5,148 nt of DNA, from positions 1 through 5,148 of the forward strand of contig CABUZF010000108.1 of assembly GCA_902495985.1 (NCBI GenBank), in the 5' to 3' direction. This document shows positions 5,027 through 5,148 of the stretch, in pieces. A program made the position numbers and the translations under genes. The stretch is from an uncultured Collinsella sp. Its GTDB lineage: Bacteria > Actinomycetota > Coriobacteriia > Coriobacteriales > Coriobacteriaceae. The notes under the pieces were generated by a model that was not told where the DNA came from, searched no databases, and saw only the letters and a program-made list of their open reading frames with translations. The stretch's first letter is position 1; the number at the start of each line of letters is the position of its first letter.

Positions 5027-5148
5027 CGGGCGCGAGGATTCGTACACAAACCCTGCATACGCTCCGGCCGGGAGGGGCAGGGCGAGTTTTCCGCTCGGTC
5101 AAGTCCTGGGCTCGCACGAAGGCCACATTAAGTGGCCTTCGGCTCGTG
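5027..5148. other. Non-coding right edge with strong hairpin
   Basis: No gene is supported in these 122 nt. The main feature is a perfect 10-bp inverted repeat, CGAAGGCCAC (5117-5126) and GTGGCCTTCG (5132-5141), with a 5-nt loop. Neither side carries a T-run, so it is not a standard U-tailed terminator. It could still end a gene lying beyond the edge. rplK-rplA commonly sit upstream of rplJ, but that is expectation, not observation. Confidence 0.55.

Noticed and set aside
5092..5103. Second TTGACC near the right edge as a -35 element
   Set aside because: No -10-like hexamer occurs 16-18 nt downstream on the minus strand; the region there is GC-rich (TGCCCC).

Overview
The window carries four protein genes, all on the minus strand: rplJ (ribosomal protein L10), rplL (L7/L12), galU (UTP-glucose-1-phosphate uridylyltransferase) and the first 756 codons of rpoB (RNA polymerase beta subunit), which runs off the left edge. 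The RpoB protein is actinobacterial in character: it has no large E. coli-type insert before the rifampicin region, and motifs such as MDVSPRQM, LMGANMQRQAVPLV and ARDTKLGPEEITR match that phylum. The GC content is moderate, Shine-Dalgarno sequences are strong, and several U-tailed intrinsic terminators are visible. Together these suggest a gut or oral actinobacterium of the class Coriobacteriia (Collinsella or Olsenella type). The placement is an inference from protein character, not from a database search.

Layout in transcription order, from the right edge to the left. At 5117-5141 there is a strong hairpin at the window edge, with no CDS recognised beside it. At 4998-5026 there is a clear sigma-70-type promoter (TTGACC, 17-nt spacer, CATAAT). 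A leader of about 210 nt follows, containing an L10-binding leader RNA and an intrinsic terminator (4847-4883), which is an attenuator arrangement. Then come rplJ (4260-4781), a 102-nt gap with three small hairpins, rplL (3780-4157) and a terminator (3720-3752). After an intergenic stretch of just over 300 nt, with an overlapping palindrome cluster and two leader hairpins, comes galU (2559-3467). It has its own terminator (2511-2538), a near-ideal 12-bp hairpin with a UUCG loop. The 288-nt gap before rpoB is AT-rich. It holds a LexA/SOS-like palindrome inside larger inverted repeats, a probable extended -10 promoter, and a strong RBS before a GTG start.

How the genes work together: L10 and L7/L12 form the ribosomal stalk, and RpoB is the catalytic beta subunit of RNA polymerase. 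In most bacteria rplJ, rplL, rpoB and rpoC are contiguous. Here a sugar-nucleotide gene with its own terminator separates the ribosomal and polymerase parts, so the two are probably transcribed from separate promoters.

The most notable observations are: (1) the normally almost invariant fork-loop-2 segment of RpoB, just after the rifampicin region, is replaced by a longer unrelated sequence; (2) a GAAC-N4-GTTC SOS-like box lies between galU and rpoB; (3) galU is inserted into the rplJL-rpoBC cluster; and (4) the rplJ leader has mutually exclusive pairings around its attenuator. I see no mobile element, CRISPR array or tRNA/rRNA gene.
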